Shown: positions 25,172-33,894, counted from the first letter of the stretch. The stretch: DNA of 64,000 nt from Lysinibacillus xylanilyticus (GCF_001183605.1 NZ_LFXJ01000005.1:1866809-1930808); one strand, 5' to 3'. Translations and numbers: made by a program. Notes: a model not told the origin generated them from the sequence alone.

Positions 25172-25702
25172 CTACGCTTCAAATATATGTAATTCTCGTT
25201 GTAGTCCTTTTTTACGTCTTTCAACCTTCAAAATTTGCATACACATAATCATTACGACTACAAAATTTAAGAACGATACTCCCGTATTTAAAAATCTTTC
25301 TGTTGATTCACCAAGTCCAATATAAAGATTGAAAAACCCAATTAATAGGTTAAGAAATGTTACGGCTATAAAAAGACGGCTTATTGATTTTAAATATTTT
25401 ATTTTCGAAGAACTATCTGAAAATAATTCAAATGGACCTTCTGATTTCTTTTTTCGGTAATAAGCCCATACACCAAATTTTGAAACAAACTCAATATTCA
25501 TCGACTCTAAAAAATCAAAGTAGTCCTGGCTTTTACCTTTGATTAGTTCATTGCGATAAATGTACTGACCAGGTTCCCCTTTTTCAAAAATAAAGTATCC
25601 CACCATTGTACACTTTAGATGCCAACCTTGTTCCGCCATATCATTAACCCATGCTTCTTCCTTTTCATAATCAAGAAAAAAACGATACACTCTTTTTTTC
25701 AA
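25172..25702 (-). CDS. DUF2812 membrane protein (second copy)
   Basis: Protein of 176 aa. DUF2812 at about 1-105: EEAWVNDMAEQGWHLKC, FEKGEPGQYIYRNELI and SEGPFELFSD are diagnostic. Two membrane spans follow (RLFIAVTFLNLLIGFFNLYI; FLNFVVVMIMCMQIL). Such proteins are nearly always downstream of PadR regulators; their role is unknown. It resembles the copy at 25916-26452 over its whole length, so the two are probably an old tandem duplication. 11 bp before the ATPase gene. Confidence 0.82.
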   Translation of the reverse strand: MKKRVYRFFLDYEKEEAWVNDMAEQGWHLKCTMVGYFIFEKGEPGQYIYRNELIKGKSQDYFDFLESMNIEFVSKFGVWAYYRKKKSEGPFELFSDSSSKIKYLKSISRLFIAVTFLNLLIGFFNLYIGLGESTERFLNTGVSFLNFVVVMIMCMQILKVERRKKGLQRELHIFEA

Positions 25703-25915
25703 AATGTCCCACCTCCAATCTATTACTCTTATAAAACTGATGCGAACTCCTGGTTAAATATACGCCCTAATAGTAGTCATAGAAGCATTTTCTTTGTTCA
25801 ATTTTTCTGATTTCCCGGAAAATAATTTTGAAGCAAATGCTCATCCCATACTTATGAGGCTGCTTTTTATCGAACTTGGCAAATAAGCAACCAGATTTTT
25901 TAACTATCTCCTATA

Positions 25916-26452
25916 CTAATCTGTAAACAGATCCAAATCCTTCTTCAATTTATGGCGCACACGCACAAGTTTTAATAATGGTATAGAAAATAACACGACC
26001 ACAAGAATATTAGTGATATTCATTGATAATTTAATCCAGTCTATTGCCTGTGCTGAAAAAATCCCACTCAAACCAATTACACCTATAATCAAATTAAGAA
26101 GGATGAGTGATAGTAGCAGGGAAATTTTTTGAGACAGCTTACTAATTTTATTTTTCTTATCAGAATAAAGTTCAAAAGGTCCATCATTTGCTGGCTTTCT
26201 AAAGAATACGAAATTGCCCGAACGATCTACCTGTTCAATTCCCGAGGACTTTAGAAAATCTAAGTATTCGTCTTCATATGAGGCACCAAATCGCTCCAAT
26301 TCATCATGCCGAAAAATATAGCTACCTGGCTCCCCGCGTTCGAAAGTAAAACGTATCCAAGTGAACTTTTTTAAAAGCCAACCTTGGCTTGCCATATCAT
26401 TGACCCATTTCTCAATATCATATGGGTTGACGACTAATCGATATTTATCCAT
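25916..26452 (-). CDS. DUF2812 membrane protein (first copy)
   Basis: Protein of 178 aa with the same plan as its neighbour: EKWVNDMASQGWLLKKF, FERGEPGSYIFRHDELE and NDGPFELYSDKKNKISKL, then two membrane spans. The ATG at 26452 is preferred, 9 nt after AGGAGG; the ATG nine bases earlier abuts that site. It overlaps the PadR stop by the 8 bp ATGGATAA, so translation is coupled. The 213-bp gap to the second copy contains no clear terminator. Confidence 0.82.
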   Translation of the reverse strand: MDKYRLVVNPYDIEKWVNDMASQGWLLKKFTWIRFTFERGEPGSYIFRHDELERFGASYEDEYLDFLKSSGIEQVDRSGNFVFFRKPANDGPFELYSDKKNKISKLSQKISLLLSLILLNLIIGVIGLSGIFSAQAIDWIKLSMNITNILVVVLFSIPLLKLVRVRHKLKKDLDLFTD

Positions 26453-26768
26453 TCGTTCCATCCTCCTTTGTTATACGGATGCCATTGTCAAAAAGTTCCC
26501 TTAATCTCATAATTTCATATTTAATAACTTTTTTTCCATTTTCAGTAATGATATATTCCTTTTTTCGACCATCACCATCTAGCGCCTCAATCCATCCTCG
26601 CTCGAGTAATGTTTTAATTGCTCCATAAATCGTCCCTGCTCCAAGCCGAACACGACCATTACTCATTTCCTCTACTAGTTGCATGATGCCGTAACCATGC
26701 CTTGCATCAAATAAAGCTAACAAAATATAATAAACGCCTTCTGTTAATGGCGGATGTTCTTGAGTCAT
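26445..26768 (-). CDS. PadR-family repressor
   Basis: Winged-helix regulator of 107 aa. The PadR core is plain: LTEGVYYILLALFDARHGYG, then GTIYGAIKTLLERGWIEAL (both 20 or fewer) and YIITENGKKVIKYE. The ATG at 26768 follows AAGGGGG. First gene of a unit with DUF2812 (two) and ABC exporter genes (two). Two 21-bp repeats lie upstream, so autorepression is likely, with relief by an antimicrobial or envelope signal as for other PadR-ABC loci. Confidence 0.88.
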   Translation of the reverse strand: MTQEHPPLTEGVYYILLALFDARHGYGIMQLVEEMSNGRVRLGAGTIYGAIKTLLERGWIEALDGDGRKKEYIITENGKKVIKYEIMRLRELFDNGIRITKEDGTNG

Positions 26769-26796
26769 ACAAATCCCCCTTTTTATATCGTCCAAC

Positions 26797-26843
26797 AATA
26801 TATCAGCAGACGATATATTCAAAATATATCAGCAGACGATATA
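26797..26843 (-). promoter_or_regulatory. Two direct 21-bp PadR operator copies
   Basis: The same 21-bp sequence occurs at 26797-26817 and 26823-26843, 26 bp apart. Its minus-strand core is TATATCGTCTGCTGATATA. A third partial copy (TATATCG) lies at about 26784. ATATC/GATAT arms give dyad symmetry as in PadR operators. They are 29-75 bp upstream of the padR start, covering the promoter. Confidence 0.75.
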
Positions 26844-27114
26844 ATTGTCAATGCTATTTTTTCCATAAAAAGTTATTAATACTTTTCATACTTGCAGTGT
26901 ATCACTATGTTGGTGTCTTGACTCATCTTGAGTGATTATTGGTTTTAACTATGCAATTATTTTCGTCACCCAATATGTACAGAGATCATAAAGTTATAAA
27001 AAAACGCCAATCATGTTATTTAATATCAGACCATATTATTGTATAAAATAGGAAAGTTTTGATTTCAAGTTATGTGTAATAAGTTATTTATATCAAACTT
27101 AGGAGGAGTTATTT

Positions 27115-27207
27115 ATGAAGTGCAATAAATATAATTGGGGACAACCTAAAGAGGGAAGCGTATCAATGCTTTTGCACAATCATTATTTAATTTCCATTGT
27201 CTGTTAA
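27115..27207 (+). CDS. Candidate 30-aa peptide gene
   Basis: ATG at 27115 preceded by AGGAGGAG and 6 nt, the best ribosome site in this intergenic region, then 30 codons to TAA at 27205. The peptide starts MKCNKYNWGQPKEG and ends HYLISIVC, with one Cys near each end. TATAAAAT near 27043 could be a -10 box. No family recognised. It might be a small regulatory peptide, a leader or chance. Confidence 0.35.
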   Translation: MKCNKYNWGQPKEGSVSMLLHNHYLISIVC

Positions 27208-27242
27208 TATTTTTATTGCATTAGAAATTGCTCTATGCTAGC

Positions 27243-27263
27243 ATGTAAGTAATTACTTGCATG
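27243..27263 (+). promoter_or_regulatory. Palindrome upstream of the TetR gene
   Basis: ATGTAAGTAA-TTACTTGCAT is a near-perfect dyad 16 bp before the TTG start. Its half-site ATG(T/C)AAGTAA recurs at 27881-27900 ahead of the ABC permease. Probable autoregulatory operator. Confidence 0.55.
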
Positions 27264-27278
27264 AAAGGAAGAATTCTA

Positions 27279-27860
27279 TTGTCAACAAAAGGTACCGCAG
27301 AACGAATCATAGATGCAGCTTTACAACTCGTTAGTGAGAAGGGCTACACTGCGGCAACAACTAAAGCAATTGCTGAACTAGCTGGGGTTAATGAAGTAAC
27401 AATTTTTCGCCATTTTGGAAACAAGCGTGGAATTTTGAAGGCCATTATTGAGCAATTTTCCTATTTTCCTCTTTTACAGCAAGAGATCAATAAAAATGTT
27501 ACATGGGATTTGGAAACGGATTTACTAAATTTCTCTGTAAAGCATTTTAACTTTTTAATGTCTATTAAAGACTTTGTAATGATTGGCTTTAAGGAAGCTA
27601 TGCAGTTTCCTGAAATTAATGAAGAGATTGCTAATATCCCTCTTCATATTAAAAATGAGCTAATTCATTATTTTCAGGAAATGTATGAAAGAGGGAAAAT
27701 TAGAGAGATTGATTTTGAAGCAGCAGCGTTATCTTTTATAGCTGTAAATTTTGGTCATTTCATGTCACGGGCACGCTTAGGAACAATTGTTTCTAATATG
27801 CCCGCTGAAGAATTGTTAAAAACGAGCGTTTCAATTTTTTCTAGGGGATTAACTCCCTAG
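27279..27860 (+). CDS. TetR-family repressor
   Basis: Regulator of 193 aa. The N-terminal HTH (about 1-50) reads AERIIDAALQLVSEKGYTAA, then AIAELAGVNEVTIFRHFGNKRG in part; the rest is the ligand pocket domain. The start is TTG at 27279, 7 nt after AGGAAG; the upstream in-frame ATG at 27261 contains that site. Followed by an ABC-2 permease gene and flanked by two related palindromes, so it likely represses itself and the permease. Confidence 0.87.
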   Translation: MSTKGTAERIIDAALQLVSEKGYTAATTKAIAELAGVNEVTIFRHFGNKRGILKAIIEQFSYFPLLQQEINKNVTWDLETDLLNFSVKHFNFLMSIKDFVMIGFKEAMQFPEINEEIANIPLHIKNELIHYFQEMYERGKIREIDFEAAALSFIAVNFGHFMSRARLGTIVSNMPAEELLKTSVSIFSRGLTP

Positions 27861-27880
27861 AAAAAATTTTTCCTTTCAAT

Positions 27881-27900
27881 GCAAGTAAGTACTTACTTAT
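27881..27900 (+). promoter_or_regulatory. Palindrome ahead of the ABC permease
   Basis: AAGTAAGTACTTACTT (27883-27898) is a perfect 16-bp palindrome, extended to ATGCAAGTAA on the left. It resembles the site at 27243-27263. It lies in the 56-bp gap between tetR and permease, so a second promoter may be regulated there. Confidence 0.55.
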
Positions 27901-27916
27901 ATTCAGGAGGTAAATG

Positions 27917-29125
27917 ATGAAAGGTTTACAAGCTTTATTTAAAATTCGAGAAACTTATATTGGCATTGTCATTACAATTGCATTCCAGGTAATTTTCTTT
28001 TCCGTATGGATGACTGCTTATGATGGTGTAAATGACAGAACAGGAAATTTAAAGATTGGACTAATTAGCGAAGATACGGAGATGGGGCAACAAATAGTAA
28101 ATGAAATTAAAGGAAAACTACCTTTTACAATAGAAAATTACACCTCTCTAAACAAAGCTGAGCAAGCATTAAATCAACGTGATATCCTTATGATTATTCA
28201 TATCCCAAGCGATTTCACGAGTCAATTACAAGCAGGTAAAGAAGCTGAAATTATATACTCTATTAATCAAGCAAATGCAAGTATCGCAAAAAACATGATG
28301 GACGGAGTAGCCAAACAAGTAACAGAGGAAATTAACCACAAAATTTATCCTATACAGCAGGGTAAAACCATTGAAGCATTTTCTCAAAAGTTCTCACAAT
28401 TGCCAATGGAACAAAATACAGCACAGCAAATTAACGAAGCCGTTGCTACAATGATTATGAGTGTAAAGGATCATACGATAGGTTCTACTATTATTAAAAC
28501 GAATAATGTTGAAGAGTTTGCTGCGAATTTTGTGCCATTGATGGTTATTATTTCGTCGTTTGTTGGTGCAATGGTGATGATTATGCAGCATCAGCAGGCA
28601 GCACAAATTGTGCAAGATAAAGTTTCGAAATGGCAATTGTTCCTAGCAAGACAGCTCATTAATATTGGTGTAGCCTTCGCCCTTCCACTATTAACTATTG
28701 GCTTAATGCACCTATTTAATATTTCAAGTCAAGTAAACTTTTTAACAGTATATCTTTTTCAAGCATTAATATTTTGGGCTTTCCTCTGCTTGGCACAAGC
28801 CTTTATCATAATTTTTGGTAATTTGGGCATGATTTTTAACATTTGTGCTCTTTCTATACAGCTTGTTACTTCAGGTGCGCTCGTTCCACAAGCAATGCTA
28901 TCAAATTTTTACAATAAACTAGCTGCACTTCTTCCAGCTACTTACGGAGCAGACGGGTATTTCACTATTATTTTTGGTGGAAGCACTGATAATTTAATGA
29001 GTAATTGTAGCTCGTTAGGAATTATCATAGCTGTAACATTAGCCATTTCTGCTATGGTCGTTGCTTTAAGAAGAACAAAAGTAAAAAGTGAAAGTGAGCA
29101 CATTTCCCCTGCCACTGTTCAATAA
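27917..29125 (+). CDS. ABC-2 type permease (YhgE/Pip-like)
   Basis: Membrane protein of 402 aa with one N-terminal span (YIGIVITIAFQVIFFSVWM), an extracytoplasmic region of about 180 residues, then five spans (FAANFVPLMVIISSFVGAMV onward). This is the layout of ABC-2 export permeases. Of two adjacent ATGs the second (27917) has the better distance to AGGAGG. No ATPase gene is next to it, so it must borrow one or act alone. Controlled by the TetR gene upstream. Substrate unknown; drug or lipid efflux is likely. Confidence 0.78.
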   Translation: MKGLQALFKIRETYIGIVITIAFQVIFFSVWMTAYDGVNDRTGNLKIGLISEDTEMGQQIVNEIKGKLPFTIENYTSLNKAEQALNQRDILMIIHIPSDFTSQLQAGKEAEIIYSINQANASIAKNMMDGVAKQVTEEINHKIYPIQQGKTIEAFSQKFSQLPMEQNTAQQINEAVATMIMSVKDHTIGSTIIKTNNVEEFAANFVPLMVIISSFVGAMVMIMQHQQAAQIVQDKVSKWQLFLARQLINIGVAFALPLLTIGLMHLFNISSQVNFLTVYLFQALIFWAFLCLAQAFIIIFGNLGMIFNICALSIQLVTSGALVPQAMLSNFYNKLAALLPATYGADGYFTIIFGGSTDNLMSNCSSLGIIIAVTLAISAMVVALRRTKVKSESEHISPATVQ

Positions 29126-29134
29126 TAGTATCAA

Positions 29135-29173
29135 AAAAGCGATGTACTAATGACGAGTTAGTACATCGCTTTT
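29135..29173 (+). terminator. Terminator of the TetR-ABC unit
   Basis: Stem AAAAGCGATGTACTAA / TTAGTACATCGCTTTT with a 7-nt loop. One of the strongest terminators in the window. Confidence 0.92.
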
Positions 29174-29233
29174 ATAGTAAAATCATTTAACAGTGAAGGT
29201 ACCTCTGCTAAGATGCGGTACTTTAAATAAAGC

Positions 29234-29345
29234 TGATTTCCGTTCTAGGCTATCGCTTTCCTGTGGGTGAGAGTCGAGCCACCACCTCCTCTTATATTGT
29301 TGCTATCGCTTCCCTTTCGCACAGTAAACATTTGTACTGACGCTA
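29234..29345 (+). repeat. Interspersed repeat, family B, diverged copy
   Basis: Opens with TGATTTCCGTTCTAGGCTAT and CGCTTTCCTGTGGG, then a CGCTTCCCTTTCGCACAG tract ending near ACATTTG. It faces the next copy (29405-29530) in inverted orientation. Confidence 0.55.
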
Positions 29346-29404
29346 TTGCTAACTTTTGGTTATGTCATTGGAAGAGACATGCTAGAAGATCCATATTTAG
29401 TAAA

Positions 29405-29530
29405 CGGTTGATTGGAGTGGAGACCGGACGACTCCTTGGGGATTAGCGTCACAGATGAGACCCTCCAGCGAAGCGAAGCGGCTCATCGGACGCCCCCAGG
29501 AAAGCGTCCAGTCGGAACGGAAATCACCCC
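29405..29530 (-). repeat. Interspersed repeat, family B, best-preserved copy
   Basis: On the minus strand it reads TGATTTCCGTTCCGACTGG, then CGCTTTCC, and ends in CCACTCCAATCAACCG. It holds three hairpins: GGACGC/GCGTCC (29488-29509), GATGAG/CTCATC (29454-29487) and a GAC...GTC pair around TCCTTGGGGATTAG. It contains no reading frame. Partial relatives are at 29234, 36419, 44060 and 57943. Confidence 0.65.
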
Positions 29531-29557
29531 CTCGCTTTGCCGATTAGTCCTTTAAAA

Positions 29558-30124
29558 CTATTCACCAATTCGTAAAATAGACGCAAGCTGTTTATTCAAG
29601 GTACTTACGCTGTCCTCAAAATCTTGGCGATACCATTGAATGATTAGGCCAATAATTGCATTTGCTTGATACGCACTATAATACTCAATGGATATCTCAT
29701 CATGTACTTTATTATGGATTGTGATATCTCTTTTTAGCAGAGCGAAAATTCCATCAAATAACATGTAATAGTATGTCAGCGGCACATTTTTGGAAAAAAC
29801 AATGCGATAGAACAATTTAAAGCGCTCTATATGATGAAAAATTCGAATAGTATTCGGATCTATTTGGTTTTTATCTAACGTTGTTACTGCACGGTACGGT
29901 TCCTCATAGGAATTATTCAAATCCTCCATAATTTCCTGAAAATATTCCTCAAAAAGTCCTTCCTTTTGCTCATAGTGCAAGTAGAAGGTACCTCTATTCA
30001 CCTTTGCCACCCGACAAATTTCTGCGATTGTAATGTTTTCTAAAGGCTTTTCACTCAATAAAGTTAGTAAAGCATTATGTAATGCTTGCTTCGTTTTAAC
30101 AACCCTTAAATCGTTAGTACTCAA
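29558..30124 (-). CDS. TetR-family regulator
   Basis: Protein of 188 aa with HTH VKTKQALHNALLTLLSEKPL, then ITIAEICRVAKVNRGTFYLHY (about residues 8-55) and a C-terminal domain of the TetR_C_33-like type with aromatic-rich FYRIVFSKNVPLTYYYMLF. TTG start at 30124 after AAGGGG. Divergent from an SDR gene; TGAACA-type palindromes in the 197-bp gap suggest it controls that gene and itself. It is unrelated in sequence to the TetR protein at 27.3 kb. Confidence 0.87.
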   Translation of the reverse strand: MSTNDLRVVKTKQALHNALLTLLSEKPLENITIAEICRVAKVNRGTFYLHYEQKEGLFEEYFQEIMEDLNNSYEEPYRAVTTLDKNQIDPNTIRIFHHIERFKLFYRIVFSKNVPLTYYYMLFDGIFALLKRDITIHNKVHDEISIEYYSAYQANAIIGLIIQWYRQDFEDSVSTLNKQLASILRIGE

Positions 30125-30167
30125 ATTTTTTATCCCCTTACTAAACAGATTTTTTTATATGTGTTGA

Positions 30168-30246
30168 TTACTGAACAGTTCTTAGTATTCTGCGCATTGA
30201 AATCGCTTACAAAATCATTATATTATTTTAATGAACACATGTTCAA
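30168..30246. promoter_or_regulatory. TGAACA-type operators between TetR and SDR genes
   Basis: TGAACA-CA-TGTTCA at 30232-30245 is a clean dyad. A second related site, ACTGAACAGTTCT, lies near 30175. Both are within the divergent promoter region and share the GAACA half-site. Probable TetR binding sites. Confidence 0.5.
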
Positions 30247-30321
30247 TATCTAACATAATATCCCTCGATATCACTGGAACAAACTCTGGTGAGAGAACGT
30301 AAATTATAGGAGGTTTTTGAG

Positions 30322-31080
30322 ATGAGATTAGAAAATAAAGTAGCCATCGTAACGGGTGCAGCGTCTGGTATGGGTAAAGCAATTGCAGAAGGTTATGCAA
30401 AAGAAGGAGCAAAGGTCGTAGTTTCTGACTTAAATTTAGAAGGTGCACAAGCTGTTGTTGAAGGTATCCAAGCTGCTGGTGGCTCAGCAATCGCCATTCA
30501 AACAAATGTTGCATCCACAGAAGATTTACAGCGCTTATTTGATGAAACAAAAAATGCTTATGGCAAATTAGATATTTTAGTGAATAATGCTGGTATTATG
30601 GATGGAATGGAGCCAGTTGGTGAAGTTTCTGATGAACGATGGGACAAAGTATTCGCGGTAAATACAACTGCCGTAATGCGTTCGATGCGTATGGCAACAG
30701 AGATTTTCCTTGCTCAAGGACATGGTGTCTTTGTTAACAACATTTCAGCTGGCGGTCTATATGGCGCACGTGCTGGGGCTGCCTACACTGCTTCTAAGCA
30801 TGCTGTTGTTGGTCTTACAAAAAATACAGCGTTTATGTATGCAGATAAAAATATTCGCTGCAATGGTATCGCTCCAGGTGCAGTTATCACTAACATTGCT
30901 TCTACAATGACAAATGTGAGTCAAACAGGTGCAGCTCGCCAAGCACTAGGTTTAGCTATTAACCCACGTGCGGGACAACCTGAAGAAATCGCCCAGCTTG
31001 CTATATTCCTTGGCTCAGATGAAGCGAGTTTTGTCAACGGACAAGTAATTGCTGTTGATGGTGGCTGGACAGCTTACTAA
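30322..31080 (+). CDS. SDR-family oxidoreductase
   Basis: Classical short-chain dehydrogenase of 252 aa. Cofactor motif TGAASGMGKA (11-20), NNAGI (88-92), N114, and catalytic S142, Y155 and K159 (YTASK). D36 after the second strand favours NAD(H). Close in form to 3-oxoacyl-ACP reductase/glucose dehydrogenase-type enzymes, so the substrate is open. SD AGGAGG. Single gene opposite a TetR regulator that probably controls it. Confidence 0.85.
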   Translation: MRLENKVAIVTGAASGMGKAIAEGYAKEGAKVVVSDLNLEGAQAVVEGIQAAGGSAIAIQTNVASTEDLQRLFDETKNAYGKLDILVNNAGIMDGMEPVGEVSDERWDKVFAVNTTAVMRSMRMATEIFLAQGHGVFVNNISAGGLYGARAGAAYTASKHAVVGLTKNTAFMYADKNIRCNGIAPGAVITNIASTMTNVSQTGAARQALGLAINPRAGQPEEIAQLAIFLGSDEASFVNGQVIAVDGGWTAY

Positions 31081-31095
31081 GCTTTAATATAAGAA

Positions 31096-31131
31096 AAAGC
31101 ACGCACATATATTCATTGTTGTGCGTGCTTT
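31096..31131. terminator. Terminator between SDR and brnQ
   Basis: Stem AAAGCACGCACA / TGTGCGTGCTTT with a 12-nt loop. It serves both convergent genes. Confidence 0.85.
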
Positions 31132-31145
31132 CAATCATTTTATAT

Positions 31146-32492
31146 TTAAATTTTCCCCGCTTTTCTTGCTGGGAATAAGCAGCCTATAAACGCCCCAATT
31201 AAGGCTGGTAATATCCATCCTAAGCCCATGTCGTAAAAAGGTAAAAAGTTAGAATAAGCTTTTTCAATTGCATCAAAAATACTTAATTTCGCAGTAGGAA
31301 TGCTGGCCACTAACGCTTTATAACCATCAATCACACTAATAAAAATTGTGAAAATCATAGCAATCGCATATACCGTTTGCTTATTTTTAAACAGTGATGA
31401 GCATAATGCCAGAACAATTAAGACAATTGCTAGCGGATATAAGAACATCAGGACCGGAATGGCAAACTTAATAATATTTGTTAATCCGAAGTTGGCAATT
31501 GTAAATGACACTACGCACAATAAAAAAACAAACCATTTATAGCTTATTTTCGGGAACACTTCGTGGAAAAACTCACTACATGATGTGATTAAGCCAATAC
31601 TTGTCTTTAAACAAGCAAGGACAATAATAACTGCCAATAAAATAGCCCCGTATGAACCAAAATAGTGATCTGCCACTGCGGCAAATATTAAGCCACCATT
31701 ATCAAATGTACCAACAGCATCAATACTTGATGCCCCCATATACGTTATTAAACCGTATATTAAAGTCATTAATGCCATGGCAAAAATACCAGATTTCCAC
31801 GTTGCTTTAGCAATTTCTTTTCTATCTGATATTCCTGCGCTTTTAATCGCGTTAATAACGACAATACCAAAAGCTAATGAGGCTAACGCATCCATTGTGT
31901 TATAGCCTTCTTTAAAGCCTGTCATAAATGCTGAATCAATATAATCTCCGATTGGCTGCTGGAAATGCCCCATCGGTTTTACAATACTAATAATAATTAA
32001 AATAAATAACACAATTAAAAATGCTGGTGTTAAATATTTTCCGATATAATCCATAATTTTCGCTGGATTCAATGAGAAATAAAAAACGATGGCAAAAAAT
32101 ACGAAGCTAAATAAAGCAAGTAAAAGTGTTGTATGCTCGGCTTGTATATAAGGTTCAAAGCCAACAACAAACGGAACTGTCGCTGTACGTGGAATCGCAA
32201 AAAAAGGACCAATCGTTAAATAGAGGGCTAATGAAAAGATGACACCGAATACTGGGTGAACACGGCTCGCTAAGTCACGCAATCCGTTACTTCCTGATAA
32301 ACCAATAGCTAAAATACCTAGAAACGGTAAACCGATAGCTGTTACTAAAAATCCAATAAGGCCAAACCAAAAGTTGGTCCCTGCTAATTGTCCAAGTTGA
32401 ATTGGAAAAATAAGATTCCCTGCTCCGAAATACAGTCCGAAAAGCATTGTACCAATGACTGCATATGTGGAAAAAGGTATTTTCTGTTGCAT
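31146..32492 (-). CDS. brnQ: BrnQ branched-chain amino acid carrier
   Basis: Twelve-span LIVCS-family carrier of 448 aa that imports Leu, Ile and Val with Na+ or H+. Signature GTMLFGLYFGAGNLIFPIQLG in part near residue 15, with PFFAIPRTATVPFVVGF and GYNTMDALASLAFGIVVINA (20) further on. Typical length. No T-box or CodY-like box was confirmed in the 250-bp leader. Confidence 0.94.
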   Translation of the reverse strand: MQQKIPFSTYAVIGTMLFGLYFGAGNLIFPIQLGQLAGTNFWFGLIGFLVTAIGLPFLGILAIGLSGSNGLRDLASRVHPVFGVIFSLALYLTIGPFFAIPRTATVPFVVGFEPYIQAEHTTLLLALFSFVFFAIVFYFSLNPAKIMDYIGKYLTPAFLIVLFILIIISIVKPMGHFQQPIGDYIDSAFMTGFKEGYNTMDALASLAFGIVVINAIKSAGISDRKEIAKATWKSGIFAMALMTLIYGLITYMGASSIDAVGTFDNGGLIFAAVADHYFGSYGAILLAVIIVLACLKTSIGLITSCSEFFHEVFPKISYKWFVFLLCVVSFTIANFGLTNIIKFAIPVLMFLYPLAIVLIVLALCSSLFKNKQTVYAIAMIFTIFISVIDGYKALVASIPTAKLSIFDAIEKAYSNFLPFYDMGLGWILPALIGAFIGCLFPARKAGKI

Positions 32493-32649
32493 TTTGATGT
32501 ACTCCTTAGATGTATTTAACTATTGCAAAAAATTTAAATCGAAGAGATTTCCTTGCTACAATCCCATTATAGTATCAGGCATTTATTTTAAATTCAATAG
32601 TTTTTTCTTTTATAATCGTTAATTGTACAGTTCTTAGCTTTAATTAGGC

Positions 32650-32688
32650 AAAACTAAAAGAGCTGTCTGCTGACAGCTCCTTAGTTTG
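32650..32688 (-). terminator. Terminator overlapping the carboxylesterase stop
   Basis: AACTAA..AGAGCTGTC / GACAGCTC..TTAGTT; the stop codon (32681-32683) is part of the stem. On the minus strand a T-rich tract follows. Confidence 0.6.
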
Positions 32689-33433
32689 CTACAGACCAAT
32701 CTATATGATCTAAAAACTTGTATACGTCCTCATACACTTTTTCGCGCTCTTTATCTAATGTAATAATATGACCAGAATTTTCATACCAAATAATTTCTTT
32801 ATCATCAGTTTCCACAGTGTTTAAAATGAATGGTGCACTTTCTTGATAAAGTTCATCATCTAATGAACCTTGTAATACTAATGTAGGTGCTTTAATTGTA
32901 GATAAATCATCGCGTGTTTCTGTTGTTAAACGTGTTACACCATCTAATGAATCCTTAGGTGTAATGCGTAATTCATGTAATTCTGAAATAATTTGATCTT
33001 TTGATTTATTTTCAAAATGTTTATATAAACGAGCGTAATGATATAAACGTGTAAATAAGCCTTTTGAGTTATCACGTGTGATTGGTGCACACATGGCAAC
33101 ACATGCTTTCACAGGAAACGTCTCTGCTACTTTTAACGAAAATACGCCGCCAAGTGAAATTCCTACTACCGCGATTTCTTCATAGCCTTTACTTTTTAGG
33201 AAGTTATAACCTTCCACAACATCGTTCCACCAGTCTTCTGGTCTTGTTTCAAGTAACGCTTCTGGCTCTACGCCATGCCCACTATAAATCGGTGCATGAA
33301 CTGTATAACCACGTTTTGATAAAAATTCACCTAGCTTTTTTACATCTTTTGTGCTACCTGTGAATCCATGCAATAATAGTACGGCTTTTTTGCCTCCCTC
33401 AATTGTTAGAGGTTGTGGCTTAGATAAATTCAT
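32681..33433 (-). CDS. Carboxylesterase/lipase (Est30-like alpha/beta hydrolase)
   Basis: Cytoplasmic esterase of 250 aa. Oxyanion motif LLLHGFTGS (19-27), nucleophile elbow GISLGG with S93, acid D192 and H222 complete the triad. YSGHGVEPEALLETRPEDWW and the alpha/beta lid arrangement match the Est30/Est family of Geobacillus and Bacillus, which cleaves short acyl esters and is often beside secG-rnr. Here it stands alone between brnQ and a LysR gene. SD AGGGGA. Confidence 0.9.
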   Translation of the reverse strand: MNLSKPQPLTIEGGKKAVLLLHGFTGSTKDVKKLGEFLSKRGYTVHAPIYSGHGVEPEALLETRPEDWWNDVVEGYNFLKSKGYEEIAVVGISLGGVFSLKVAETFPVKACVAMCAPITRDNSKGLFTRLYHYARLYKHFENKSKDQIISELHELRITPKDSLDGVTRLTTETRDDLSTIKAPTLVLQGSLDDELYQESAPFILNTVETDDKEIIWYENSGHIITLDKEREKVYEDVYKFLDHIDWSVAN

Positions 33434-33894
33434 TTTATAGTATCCCCTTCACGGAAATTTGTAATTGTGTAATTTATGTGTCTATCTTAACACCCTTTAT
33501 TCATAATGTACAATTTATAGTTTTTATCATATTGATGTGTTTCATGCATTAACGATGTGAGGTTAATGACTGTTATATAACGCTTTCTGTTACTTTTATT
33601 TTTACATTTCTCTTTTTAAGTGCAAAGTTTTTAAAATCTTTTTTCCAGCATTAACGCGCAGTAATTTATCTGTACCTAAAGTGAAGTGACCGGTACAAGA
33701 TTTCTACCTCAATTTTCAACGTAAGCAAAGAAATTAGGTAGGAGTTAAACTACCCGTAAAATCCCGATTGTTGAAGACTAATAATTAGTGGAAAAACTCC
33801 ACTGATTAAAGATTCACTTTATGTGCCTATACTTCCTACTCTTTTACCGTTATAATGCTGTTAACTATAAAATAACGGGAAAAGAGATGAGAAA
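33434..33894. other. Intergenic region, no gene seen
   Basis: AT-rich 461 bp between divergent esterase and LysR genes. A small hairpin AGTGGA-AAAAC-TCCACT lies near 33787-33803. I find no frame with a ribosome site and no riboswitch signature. Confidence 0.5.
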
